Shown one piece after another: positions 51,643 to 60,133 of a stretch of DNA of 64,000 nt. The position numbers and the translations under genes are program-made. Positions within the stretch are counted from its first letter, which is position 1, and every line of letters starts with the position of its first letter. The notes beneath the pieces were generated by a model. It was not told where the DNA came from. It saw nothing but the letters and a program-made list of their open reading frames with translations, and did not search any database. The stretch is from Aldehydirespirator sp965220485 (GTDB lineage Bacteria; Actinomycetota; Acidimicrobiia; Acidimicrobiales; Aldehydirespiratoraceae): assembly GCA_965220485.1 (NCBI GenBank), contig OZ244832.1:372001-436000 (forward strand). Reading direction: 5' to 3'.

Positions 51643-52314
51643 ATGACCATTCCTACGTCGGAGCTCTGTGCCCGCTACCGGCGCATCTGCGTGTCGGTGG
51701 TGTGCGACGCGCTCTACGAGTTGGGCCTGCCCGAGCGGGTGCTGCCCAGCGCACTGAAGCCTCTGCTGCCCGACGTGCGCATGGCCGGCATCGCCTACAC
51801 CCTGGTGGGCCGGGCCATCCGCCCCGGGGTGGGATGGGACCGAGGGCTGGAGCGCATCAAGTCGTATCTGGAGATGTTCAAGGAGCTGACGCCCGACTCG
51901 GTGCTGGTGTCGCACAACCCCGACAGCGAAGTGGGACATTTTGGCGAACTGACCGGCAACTCGGCCCAGCAGTACGGCTGCGCGGGCGTCGTGCTCGACG
52001 GCAACTTGCGTGACCTCGACGGCCTCCTCGACATCGGCCTGCAGGTCTTCTACCGGGACCTGTCGCCCCTCAACGCCATCGGTCGCTGGGAGATGGTGGC
52101 CTTCCAGGTGCCGGTCACAATCGGCGATGTGACCGTGGAGCCCGGTGACCTGATCGTCGGCGACCGCGACGGTGTGCTGGTGGTGGCCGGCCCCGAAGCC
52201 GAGCGGGTGCTGGAGCAGTCCGAATCGATCGTCGGATCCGAGGAGTTGGTGCGGGCGGACATGCGGGCCGGCGCCACCCCGTGGGAGGGCCTCGAGCGCC
52301 ATGGGCATATCTGA
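51643..52314 (+). CDS. RraA-like family protein (aldolase/demethylmenaquinone methyltransferase-like fold)
   Basis: 223 residues from ATG 51643 with GAGGGGAGAG upstream. 'SVVCDALYELGLPERVL' and 'GCAGVVLDGNLRDLDGL' (the R-D pair that binds a keto acid and metal) identify the RraA-like superfamily, which includes HMG/CHA aldolases. 'VEPGDLIVGDRDGVLVV' is the conserved C-terminal motif. In a catabolic operon it is more likely an aldolase or decarboxylase than an RNase E regulator (inference). It overlaps the lipoyl-domain gene by 14 bases. Confidence 0.8.
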   Translation: MTIPTSELCARYRRICVSVVCDALYELGLPERVLPSALKPLLPDVRMAGIAYTLVGRAIRPGVGWDRGLERIKSYLEMFKELTPDSVLVSHNPDSEVGHFGELTGNSAQQYGCAGVVLDGNLRDLDGLLDIGLQVFYRDLSPLNAIGRWEMVAFQVPVTIGDVTVEPGDLIVGDRDGVLVVAGPEAERVLEQSESIVGSEELVRADMRAGATPWEGLERHGHI

Positions 52315-52576
52315 CGAAACGGCCGCGTCGTCGGGCTCCGGTTCGGCGGCGGTGGTGATTCCCCAGATGGGAGTGGTGGAGCAGGTTCTGGTGGTGGAAT
52401 GGCTCGTCGGTGACGGCGCCTTGGTAGCCGCCGGCGATCCGGTGGTGGTTATTGACACTGACAAGGCCGAGACCGAACTGGAGGCTCCGGCGTCGGGCCG
52501 GCTCCACATCCTGGTTCCGGCCGGTGACGACGAGGTGGCGGTGGGCACGGTCCTGGCCACCGTCTCTCAGGCGTGA
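52301..52576 (+). CDS. Free-standing lipoyl-domain protein
   Basis: 91 residues from ATG 52301. After a Ser/Gly-rich leader the domain reads 'VVIPQMGVVEQVLVVEWLVG', 'GDPVVVIDTDKAETELEAP' and 'GRLHILVPAGDDEVAVGTVL'. DKAE contains the lysine that would carry lipoate. Normal E2 proteins are over 400 residues with binding and acyltransferase domains; none is present here. It starts inside the RraA-like gene and ends with GTGA shared with the SDR start. It may accept an acyl group from the E1 fusion encoded downstream. Confidence 0.85.
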   Translation: MGISDETAASSGSGSAAVVIPQMGVVEQVLVVEWLVGDGALVAAGDPVVVIDTDKAETELEAPASGRLHILVPAGDDEVAVGTVLATVSQA

Positions 52577-53334
52577 GCGGGATCTTCTCGCTGGAGGGCC
52601 GGGTGGCGGTCGTCACCGGCGCGGCCGGCGGGCTGGGCGCACCCATCGCCGAGGGGCTGGCCGACGCGGGCGCCTACGTGGTGTGTGCCGACTCGGCCGA
52701 AGAGCCCAACCGGGCGCTGGTCCAGCACCTGGGGCCCGGGCGGTCCGAGGCGGTCACCGTCGATGTGTGCGACGAGGCGTCGGTGCAGGACCTCGCGGCC
52801 CGGGCCGCGGCCGCCACCGGAAGCATTGACGTGCTGGTGACCTGCGCCGGGATCGGCGGTCGTGGACCGGCCGCGCACTACGACGACGGGACCTGGGCCG
52901 ACGTGATCGACGTGAACCTCACCGGAGCGTTCCGCACCTGCCGGGCCGTGGGGCGCCGCATGATCTCGCAGGCCCACGGCGGGGCCATCGTCAACGTGGC
53001 CTCCGTCGTGGGCGCGGTCGGATTCGCCGGCAGTGTCGGCTACCAGGCCTCGAAGGGCGGAGTGATCCAACTGACCCGCTCGCTGGCGGTGGAGTGGGCC
53101 CCCCACGGGGTGAGGGTCAACGCCATCTCACCGGGCCACGTGGCCACCCCGCTGGTGCGCCGCCAGTGGGAACTCGAGCCCGAGTTGAAGGATCACTTCG
53201 AGAACCGCACCCCGCTGGGCCGGCTCGCGGAGCCGTCCGACATGGTGGGTGCCACCGTGTTCCTGGCCTCGCCCGCGTCGGCGATGGTCACCGGGCAGAT
53301 CCTGGCCGTCGACGGCGGCTACACGGCGCAATAG
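52573..53334 (+). CDS. Short-chain dehydrogenase/reductase
   Basis: 253 residues from GTG 52573, overlapping the lipoyl gene stop. The nucleotide-binding 'VVTGAAGGLGAPIAEGL', 'VTCAGIGG' (NAG-like), the Ser in 'IVNVASVVGAVG', catalytic 'YQASKGG' and C-terminal 'MVTGQILAVDGGYTAQ' are classical SDR motifs. The substrate is unknown; the operon suggests a hydroxy or keto acid upstream of oxidative decarboxylation by the E1 protein. Confidence 0.92.
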   Translation: MSGIFSLEGRVAVVTGAAGGLGAPIAEGLADAGAYVVCADSAEEPNRALVQHLGPGRSEAVTVDVCDEASVQDLAARAAAATGSIDVLVTCAGIGGRGPAAHYDDGTWADVIDVNLTGAFRTCRAVGRRMISQAHGGAIVNVASVVGAVGFAGSVGYQASKGGVIQLTRSLAVEWAPHGVRVNAISPGHVATPLVRRQWELEPELKDHFENRTPLGRLAEPSDMVGATVFLASPASAMVTGQILAVDGGYTAQ

Positions 53335-53412
53335 GGGGCTGCTGACGGCGATGACCACTGCATCTGAGGCTCGTGTCTGCGGAACGGGCGCTGGCAGGCA
53401 CGGCAGATCGCG

Positions 53413-55494
53413 ATGATCACCGAGTCCGAGGCTCTGTCCCTGCATGCCGACATGGTCATGATCCGGGTCTTCGAGAGCCGAGTCGAGGAGCTGTTCGCCG
53501 CGGGCAAGCTGCCCGGCTTCGTTCACACCTACATCGGCGAAGAGGCCATCGCCGTTGGGGTGTGCTCGCGGCTGCGGCCCGACGACTACATCACGTCCAC
53601 CCACCGCGGCCACGGCCACGCGCTGGCCAAGGGAATGGACCCGGCCAAGCTGATGGCCGAGCTCTACGGCCGGGACGAGGGCGCCTGCCGGGGTCGGGGA
53701 GGCTCGATGCATGTGGCCGACTTCTCGCTGGGCATGCTCGGCGCCAACGGCATCGTCGGCGGCGGTTTCGGGATCGCGGCCGGGGCCGCTCTGTCGGCCC
53801 GCCACCGCGGCACGGATCAGGTGGCGGTCTGCTTCTTCGGCGACGGCGGGATCAACAAGGGCACGTTCCACGAGGCCCTCAACTTCGCGTCGGTGCACCG
53901 GCTGGGCATCGTGTACGTGTGCGAGAACAACCAGTACGCCCAATTCACCTCCCGCAGTCGAACCACGTCGGTCGACGACCTGGCCGTCAGGGCCGTCGCC
54001 TACGGCATCGAGGGGGCGACGGTGGACGGCAACGACGTGGCCGCGGTCTCCGCCGCGGCTGCCGAGGCGGTCCAACGGGCCCGCAACGGTGACGGGCCGA
54101 CGCTGCTGAACATGGAGACGTACCGCCTCGGGGGCCACTACGTCGGCGACGCCGAGGTGTACCGGGACGCCGAGGAGGTGGACGAGCACCGCCGCCGCGA
54201 CCCCATCCGGCGCTGGGAAGCGGCCCTGGCCGAACGGGGCTGGCTCGACGACGACGAGAGGGCCGGTGTGTGGGAGGGCGCCACGGAGGTGGTCATCGAC
54301 GCGGAGCAGCGCGCCGAGGCCGCCGACCCTCCCGACCCCGCCACGGCCCTCGAGGACGTCTTCACCCCCCAGCGGCCCGCGCCGCCCGACGGCGGCGAGG
54401 ACCGTGACGAGGCGTGCGGCGGAGGCCTCGTCGCCGTGACGCCGGATCGGCCCGCAGGGCGCCGTGCCGGAGGAGGCTCGCAAGCGGATGGGGGACAGGC
54501 CGGGATCGCCGATGCAGCCGAGACGCGGCGCATGACCTTCGGGCAGGCCACCGTCGATGCCATGGCCTCAGCGATGCGGTCCGACGACAGCGTGGTGGTG
54601 CTGGGGGAGGACATTTCCTGGGGTGGCAACTTCGGCCAGTTCCGGGGCCTGGTCGACGAGTTCGGTCCCCGCCGGGTGATCGACATGCCGATCTCGGAGG
54701 CGATCATCGTGGCCGTCGCGGTCGGTGCGGCCACCGCCGGGCTTCGTCCGGTGGCGTCGATGAGCTTCGTGGAGTTCACCCTCGGGGCCATGGACGAGAT
54801 CGTCAACCAGGCCTCGAAGTTCCGCTACATGTTCGGCGGTCAGGTGTCGGTGCCGCTGGTGCTGCGGGCTTCCGACGGCGTGCTTCGCTCGTCGGCTTCC
54901 CAGCACTCCTCCAGCCTGGAGGGGCTGTTCACCCACCTGCCCGGCTTGAAGGTGGTGGCCCCCTCGAACCCGGCCGACGCCAAGGGCCTGCTCCGCACCG
55001 CCATAGACGACCCCGACCCGGTCATCTACCTGGAGCACAAGAGGATCACCGCCCAGCGGGGCCCGGTCCCCACCGGCGACTATCGGGTGCCCTTGGGCTC
55101 AGCGGCGGTGACCCGCCCCGGTGCCGATGTGACCGTGGTGGCCTACTCGGCCATGGCCCTGAACGCACTGGCTGCGGCGGAGCGGCTGGCCTCCGACGGC
55201 ATCGACGTCGAGGTGATCGACCTGCGTTCGCTGGTGCCGCTCGACTTCCAGACCGTGCTGGAGTCGGTGGCCCGCACCCGCCGGGCGGTGGTGGCCCACG
55301 AGTCGTGGCGCTTCGGGGGTTTCGGCGCCGAGCTGGCCGCCCAGCTGCATTCCGAGCTGTTCGGGGAGTTGGAGGCGCCGGTGGCCCGCATCGGCGCGGC
55401 CTCAGCACCGATCCCGTTCAGCCCACCGTTGGAGGCCGCGGTGGTACCCGGCGCCGATGCCATAGAGGCCGCCGTGCGGGCTGTGGTGGCCTAA
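53413..55494 (+). CDS. Fused E1 alpha-beta 2-oxoacid/acetoin dehydrogenase (TPP-dependent)
   Basis: 693 residues. Residues about 1-320 are an E1-alpha: 'GEEAIAVGVCSRLRPDDYIT', 'THRGHGHALAKG', and the TPP motif 'FFGDGGINKGTFHEALNFAS' through 'VCENNQYA'. A low-complexity linker (about 335-370) joins an E1-beta from 'MTFGQATVDAMASAM', with 'VLGEDISWGGNF', 'MPISEAIIVAVAVGAA' and the C-terminal 'VVAHESWRFGGFGAELAAQL'. The two subunits are usually separate genes. No E2 catalytic domain or E3 follows: the operon ends here, and 55495-55596 is intergenic. The lipoyl protein at 52301 is the likely partner. Confidence 0.9.
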   Translation: MITESEALSLHADMVMIRVFESRVEELFAAGKLPGFVHTYIGEEAIAVGVCSRLRPDDYITSTHRGHGHALAKGMDPAKLMAELYGRDEGACRGRGGSMHVADFSLGMLGANGIVGGGFGIAAGAALSARHRGTDQVAVCFFGDGGINKGTFHEALNFASVHRLGIVYVCENNQYAQFTSRSRTTSVDDLAVRAVAYGIEGATVDGNDVAAVSAAAAEAVQRARNGDGPTLLNMETYRLGGHYVGDAEVYRDAEEVDEHRRRDPIRRWEAALAERGWLDDDERAGVWEGATEVVIDAEQRAEAADPPDPATALEDVFTPQRPAPPDGGEDRDEACGGGLVAVTPDRPAGRRAGGGSQADGGQAGIADAAETRRMTFGQATVDAMASAMRSDDSVVVLGEDISWGGNFGQFRGLVDEFGPRRVIDMPISEAIIVAVAVGAATAGLRPVASMSFVEFTLGAMDEIVNQASKFRYMFGGQVSVPLVLRASDGVLRSSASQHSSSLEGLFTHLPGLKVVAPSNPADAKGLLRTAIDDPDPVIYLEHKRITAQRGPVPTGDYRVPLGSAAVTRPGADVTVVAYSAMALNALAAAERLASDGIDVEVIDLRSLVPLDFQTVLESVARTRRAVVAHESWRFGGFGAELAAQLHSELFGELEAPVARIGAASAPIPFSPPLEAAVVPGADAIEAAVRAVVA

Positions 55495-55596
55495 GCGAGC
55501 GCGGTCTCGACCTCCGCGCCGGGATCTTGGGTCGATTTCTGTGCCTATACAACCTAGAACCAACCCGAGATTTCTGATTCGGTCGGTGGATGCATG

Positions 55597-56412
55597 CTAA
55601 GGGGCCGCCTCGCGGTTGCCGGTGCCGTCGGCTATGTCACCGGGGGAGGGGTCCCACTGGGTGCTCAGGTCGCCGAAGGCGCGGTGGAAGGCGAGCATGG
55701 TGTCGCCGCAGCGCGATCCGGGGCCGCAGTGCAGAGTGCCCGCGGGACGGAAGAAATAGGTGCCCGCCCCGGCGGTGACCATCTCCTCCGGTTCGTCGGG
55801 CCGTTCGCGCAGGGCGGTCTCGCCTCCGATCACGAAGCACTCCTCGTGATGGGGATGGCGGTGCCAGCCGCCGTCGCCGTGGTCCCATTGGCGGGCGCCG
55901 ACGAGCCAGACGTCGCCGACCGGGCCCCGACCGAGGGGCTTCACATGCCGTCCCGGCATCTCGGGAACGGGCACCCAGTCCCGTTCGGAGGCTCGACCGG
56001 GCAGGAGGTCGGCTGGCTGGCCCTGGAAGGTCGGGTCGTATGCAACCGGGGCGGAGGTCATCAGCAGGGCGGCGCCATCGGCTGTGATCCGCAGCCGGGG
56101 AACGGTCCTCCCCTCGGGGATGTGGATGTAGTCCCCGGCCTTGAACCCATGCGGCCCGGCCTCGAGCGCGCCCTGGATCACGAACAGCTCGACCTCGGTG
56201 CTGAACGCGCCCCGACTCTCCGGACCCCACCCCGCCCGTAGTCGCACTAGCCGGGTGCTGGATCCTCTCAGGTCGGTCGACAGGATGCGCGCCTCCAGGG
56301 AGCCGTCGATTCCCGGCACCGTCATGGGCCGGACCGGCAGCGAGGCGTCGTCGATCCCGGCCAGGTGCGTGACCGTCCTGTCGACCAGGGCCGGGTCCGT
56401 GCCGCCTGCCAT
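55597..56412 (-). CDS. Bicupin protein
   Basis: 271 residues. Two cupin-like halves are visible: 'STEVELFVIQGALEAGPHGF', and 'GGWHRHPHHEECFVIGGE' with clustered metal-binding His and Glu. The latter half ends with 'AGTYFFRPAGTLHCGPGS'. It may be a metal-dependent sensor or dioxygenase; the substrate is unknown. It lies 57 bases after the phosphoribosyltransferase on the same strand. Confidence 0.7.
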   Translation of the reverse strand: MAGGTDPALVDRTVTHLAGIDDASLPVRPMTVPGIDGSLEARILSTDLRGSSTRLVRLRAGWGPESRGAFSTEVELFVIQGALEAGPHGFKAGDYIHIPEGRTVPRLRITADGAALLMTSAPVAYDPTFQGQPADLLPGRASERDWVPVPEMPGRHVKPLGRGPVGDVWLVGARQWDHGDGGWHRHPHHEECFVIGGETALRERPDEPEEMVTAGAGTYFFRPAGTLHCGPGSRCGDTMLAFHRAFGDLSTQWDPSPGDIADGTGNREAAP

Positions 56413-56469
56413 TGCCGTCAGCCCGGGCCCCGGGCGGGTTCGGGGGCGGCAGGCACCGGTTTGCTGCTC

Positions 56470-56982
56470 TCAGGCGTCGAGCACTTGGTAGCTGGCTCCG
56501 GCGAGGTCGACCACCGGCGGCAGGGTGGACCACGGGAAGTTGATCCACCGGTCGGTGCGTCTCCACACGTAGTCGCACTTGACCAGCGAGTGCGACTTCT
56601 CGTACAACACCGCCGAGCGCACCTCGGCGACCTCGTCGAGGCAGTAGTCGCGCACCAGCTTGAGGGTGTGGCCGGTGTCGGCCACGTCGTCGGCGATCAG
56701 GACCTTGGACCGGCGGTGGTCGACCAGGTCGAGCTGGGGGGGCAGCACCACCGGGACCTCCAAGCGCTCGCCCACGCCGGTGTAGTACTCGCAGTTCATC
56801 ACGTAGACGTTCTTCACCGACAGCGCGTAGCCCAGGGACCCGGCGCAGAACAGCCCGCCCCGGGCGATGGCGAGGATCATGTCGGGCCGGTACCCGTCGT
56901 CGGCGACCATCTGCGCCAGCTCGCGGACACCGCGCCCATAGAGCGCCCAGTCCATTTCCTCCCGTGCCGCGGTCTCGTTCAC
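56470..56982 (-). CDS. Type I phosphoribosyltransferase, xanthine/hypoxanthine-like
   Basis: 170 residues. The PRPP-binding signature is 'VLIADDVADTGHTLKLV' and the N-terminal loop is 'ILAIARGGLFCAGSLGYAL'. 'WINFPWS' near the end is typical of bacterial xanthine or hypoxanthine PRTases that recognise purines. It would salvage a purine base, consistent with the adjacent 8-oxoguanine-deaminase-like and xanthine-dehydrogenase-like genes. Confidence 0.85.
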   Translation of the reverse strand: MNETAAREEMDWALYGRGVRELAQMVADDGYRPDMILAIARGGLFCAGSLGYALSVKNVYVMNCEYYTGVGERLEVPVVLPPQLDLVDHRRSKVLIADDVADTGHTLKLVRDYCLDEVAEVRSAVLYEKSHSLVKCDYVWRRTDRWINFPWSTLPPVVDLAGASYQVLDA

Positions 56983-57159
56983 GCTTTACCGTCCTCTCTG
57001 GTCGTGGTCTGTTGGCTAGTTCCTACTAGCTCGCTCCGGCTCCTGGAGGGATTCTCGCATGTTCAGTTCGGGCACCAGTGCTGGTTGTCATGAGAATATG
57101 CATCTTCATACAGGATCGTTGCATTCGGCCGACGCGCCGGTATGATATTGCCGGTAGTT

Positions 57160-57209
57160 GGGGCGGCCCCGGTTGGCAGAGCACACGTTTGTGGCACCGG
57201 AGCCGCCCC
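57160..57209. terminator. Long GC-rich hairpin in the PRT/deaminase gap
   Basis: GGGGCGGC (57160-57167) pairs with GCCGCCCC (57202-57209), followed inward by CCGG pairing CCGG across a C/A mismatch, with a 24-nt loop. It is the strongest dyad in the 285-bp gap 56983-57267, which contains no gene I can support. It could terminate the upstream transcript or form a regulatory RNA; no U-tract follows on either strand. Confidence 0.35.
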
Positions 57210-57267
57210 TGCCACACTCTAGCCCTTGCCCACAGTCCATACGCGGTTTCATTGAATATCACTGCTT

Positions 57268-58647
57268 TTAGTTCAGTAACTGCATAGCGACGGAGATGCG
57301 GCGGTGGTCGCGCAGCATCTGCTCGATTCCAGCAGCCTTCAGCTGGCCGTCCTCCACTACCAGCCTCCCGGCGATGATGGTGTGGTGCGCGGAGAGCGGG
57401 CCGCAGCGCAGCCACGCCTCGATCGGGTCGGACCAGGCCCCGGCGAAGGCGAAGCCGTCGAGCCGCCACACGGCAATGTCGCCGCAGGCGCCCACCGTCA
57501 GCTCGCCTATCTCGCCGGCCCGCCCCAGGCACCCGGCTCCGCCGCGAGTGGCCATCTCCAGCGCCTCTCGGGCACTGAACAAGCCGGGTCGACCGGCCTG
57601 GCCGTCACGCAGGCGGGCCATGAGCATGGCGTTGCGGGCCTCGGTCCACATCGACCCCGAGTCCGCCGACGCCGAGCCGTCGACCCCTAGGCCCACCGGC
57701 ACGCCAGCGGCCCGCAACTCGCGCACCGGCGCCAGGCCCGCGCCCAGGATCATGTTGGAGCTCGGGCAGTGGGCCACGCCGGTGCCCCATCGGCCCAGCC
57801 GGGAGATCTCTGCTGGGTTGGGCTGGACGCAGTGGGCCATCCAGGCCCGGTCGGTGCCCCATCCACAGTGCTCGAAGTAGTCCACCGGACGCATGCCGAA
57901 CCTCTCGAGGCAGAAGTCGTCCTCGCCGATGTCCTCGGCCAGGTGAGTGTGCAGCCGCACGTCGAGGCGCTCGGCCAGCTCCGCGGTGGCCGTCATCAGC
58001 TCGGTCGACACCGAGAACGGCGAGCACGGCGCCAGCGCGATGCGCACCATCGCCCCCGGCGAACGGTCGTGATGGGCCGCCACCAGGCGCTCGGACTCGT
58101 CCAGGATCACATCGTCGGTCTGCACGGTGGAGTCGGGTGGCAGGCCGCCGTCCTTCTCGCCGAGCGACATCGACCCCCGGGTGGGATGGAAACGCACGCC
58201 CAGGTCGGCCGCGGCCGCGATCTCGGCCGAGACCAGGTCGTCGCCGCCGCCCGCGGGGTGGACGTAGAGGTGGTCGGTGCTGGTGGTGCACCCGCTCAGG
58301 GCCAGCTCGGCCAGCCCCACCCAGGCCGACACGTGAGCGGCCTCCTCGTCGAGCCGGGCCCACAGGGGGTACAGCGTGCGCAGCCAGTCGAACAGGCTGC
58401 CGTCGAGGGCGGGACGGAAGGCCCGGGTCAGGTTCTGATATAGGTGGTGGTGGGCGTTGACGAGCCCCGGCGTAACCAGGCAGTCGGTGGCGTCGATGCT
58501 GCGAGCCGCGCCGGAAGGTTCGGTACCGGTCAGCCCCACCCCTGACACGAACCCGTCGGTGACGGCCACCCAGCCGCCGGCTATCTCGGTGCGCTGGGCG
58601 TCCATGGCCGCCACCAGCCGAGCATCACGGACGAGCAGGTCGGTCAT
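57268..58647 (-). CDS. 8-oxoguanine deaminase-like amidohydrolase
   Basis: 459 residues from ATG 58647. 'VTPGLVNAHHHLYQNLTRAF' has the HxH metal pair, 'HTHLAEDIGEDDFCLERFGM' the third His region, 'WMAHCVQPNPAEISRL' the fourth, and 'GLGVDGSASADSGSM' the terminal Asp. 'SLFDWLRTLYPLWARLDEEA' is characteristic of 8-oxoguanine/guanine deaminases. It would deaminate an oxidised purine to a urate-like product. The frame is open upstream through the 72-bp repeats, but that extension is repeat-derived and not counted. The gap to the next gene is filled by the repeat array. Confidence 0.82.
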   Translation of the reverse strand: MTDLLVRDARLVAAMDAQRTEIAGGWVAVTDGFVSGVGLTGTEPSGAARSIDATDCLVTPGLVNAHHHLYQNLTRAFRPALDGSLFDWLRTLYPLWARLDEEAAHVSAWVGLAELALSGCTTSTDHLYVHPAGGGDDLVSAEIAAAADLGVRFHPTRGSMSLGEKDGGLPPDSTVQTDDVILDESERLVAAHHDRSPGAMVRIALAPCSPFSVSTELMTATAELAERLDVRLHTHLAEDIGEDDFCLERFGMRPVDYFEHCGWGTDRAWMAHCVQPNPAEISRLGRWGTGVAHCPSSNMILGAGLAPVRELRAAGVPVGLGVDGSASADSGSMWTEARNAMLMARLRDGQAGRPGLFSAREALEMATRGGAGCLGRAGEIGELTVGACGDIAVWRLDGFAFAGAWSDPIEAWLRCGPLSAHHTIIAGRLVVEDGQLKAAGIEQMLRDHRRISVAMQLLN

Positions 58648-58672
58648 GCGGGATCCAGCCAACTGAACGGAG

Positions 58673-59076
58673 ACTGGCAACGTCTTGCACGCAGGGCGCT
58701 CATTTTGCTGCCAGTTCGGCGATGGGGGGTCCGGCGGCTCGGGAATTGGCAGCGTTCTGCACGCAGGGCGCTCATTTTGCTGCCAGTTCGGCGATGGGGG
58801 GTCCGGCGGCTCGGGAATTGGCAGCGTTCTGCACGCAGGGCGCTCATTTTGCTGCCAGTTCGGCGATGGGGGGTCCGGCGGCTCGGGAATTGGCAGCGTT
58901 CTGCACGCAGGGCGCTCATTTTGCTGCCAGTTCGGCGATGGGGGGTCCGGCGGCTCGGGAATTGGCAGCGTTCTGCACGCAGGGCGCTCATTTTGCTGCC
59001 AGTTCGGCGATGGGGGGTCCGGCGGCTCGGGAATTGGCAGCGTTCTGCACGCAGGGCGCTCATTTTGCTGCCAGTT
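58673..59076. repeat. 72-bp tandem array, five full units plus partials
   Basis: Unit starts (GCAGGGCGCTCATTTTGCTG) are at 58691, 58763, 58835, 58907, 58979 and 59051, an exact period of 72. Full units look identical. Each contains CTGCCAGTT and AATTGGCAG, an 8/9 inverted pair about 27 bases apart, around a G-rich centre. The array fills the gap between the deaminase and LLM genes. Confidence 0.95.
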
Positions 59077-59102
59077 AGGGGCGTGGGCTCGCTGGATGGC
59101 CG

Positions 59103-60122
59103 TCAGATGTGCCAGTCGGCGAAGGCGTCGATCATCATCTTCGCGTCCGGTCCCAGCGGGTAGAGGATCGGGGTGGTGCAGCCGTTGTCGATGTAGTGGC
59201 GGACCTTGGATCGGCACTCGTCGGCGGTGCCGGCCGCGCACAGCATCTGCACCACCTCATCGGGCACCAGCTTGGAGGCGGCCTCCACCTGCTCGAGCGT
59301 TGCCGGCCAGGTCAGCACGGCCCGCACCTCGTCGAGCAGCGAATCGGGCACGCCCGAGGCCTTCATGATGTGAGGCTGCTGACCCAGATACTGGGTGATC
59401 AGCAGGCGGGCGCTGTCGAGCGCCTCGGTCCGCTCGGCCTCGGAGTCTCCCGAAGCCATCGAGCACACGATCAACTGGGGTCGGTCCAGGTCGTCGACCG
59501 TGCGGCCGACCCGGGCCGCGCCCTCGGCCAGGTGCTCCATGGCCTGAGCGTTGTATTGGGGCGACACCAGATAGTTGAACACCACGCCGTCGGCGATCTC
59601 ACCGGTGAGGGCCATCATCTTCGCGCCCGTCGCGCCGATGTAGATGGGCACGTCCTTGGGTCGGCGCTCCTGCTGGACGTAGTCGAGCTCCACCCCGTCG
59701 AACTGCACGAACTCGCCGTCGAAGGTGACGGTCTGGTCGTTGAGGAGGGCGCGACAGGCTTCGACAATCTCGCGCATCGCCTTCAGGGGGCGAACCCTCC
59801 GCACTCCCACCTTCGAAGCGAGCGGCTCCCACCAGGCGCCTATGCCCAGGATGATCCGGCCGGGGGCCAAGTCGTCGAGCGTGGAGAAGGTGGAGGCCAG
59901 CCGGGCGGGGTTGCGGGTCCAGCAGTCCACCACGCCACTGCCGATCTTGATTGTGTTGGTCACGGCTGCGAACGCGGCCATCGGGACCACGGCGTCGCGG
60001 ACCAGCCGGGAGTCGGCCTGCCAGACCGCGTCGAAGCCCTTGGTCTCCGCGTACTGGGACAGCTCCATCGACTCGGCGAGTGTGTGGGCGTCCTGGATGT
60101 ACAGGGCTGCGGGCTGGGTCAT
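59103..60122 (-). CDS. LLM-class flavin/F420-dependent oxidoreductase
   Basis: 339 residues from ATG 60122 with GGAGGAG upstream. 'LSQYAETKGFDAVWQADSRL', 'AFAAVTNTIKIGSGVVDCWT', 'LASTFSTLDDLAPGRIILGI' and 'GAWWEPLASKVG' follow the luciferase-like TIM-barrel pattern, with features of F420-dependent reductases. 'IYIGATGAKMMALTGEIADG' is the conserved C-terminal part. The substrate is unknown; position suggests reduction or oxidation of an N-heterocycle. It follows the SsnA-like gene by 11 bases. Confidence 0.88.
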   Translation of the reverse strand: MTQPAALYIQDAHTLAESMELSQYAETKGFDAVWQADSRLVRDAVVPMAAFAAVTNTIKIGSGVVDCWTRNPARLASTFSTLDDLAPGRIILGIGAWWEPLASKVGVRRVRPLKAMREIVEACRALLNDQTVTFDGEFVQFDGVELDYVQQERRPKDVPIYIGATGAKMMALTGEIADGVVFNYLVSPQYNAQAMEHLAEGAARVGRTVDDLDRPQLIVCSMASGDSEAERTEALDSARLLITQYLGQQPHIMKASGVPDSLLDEVRAVLTWPATLEQVEAASKLVPDEVVQMLCAAGTADECRSKVRHYIDNGCTTPILYPLGPDAKMMIDAFADWHI

Positions 60123-60133
60123 CTCGTCTCCTC

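Noticed and set aside
58673..59076. CRISPR array
   Set aside because: The units are contiguous and identical, with no variable spacers, and no cas genes are nearby.
58648..59241. 5' extension of the deaminase frame across the 72-bp repeats
   Set aside because: The family N-terminus (MTDLLVRDARLV) begins at 58647. The extension is a repeated PNWQQNERPACRTLPIPE peptide, open by chance because 72 is a multiple of three.
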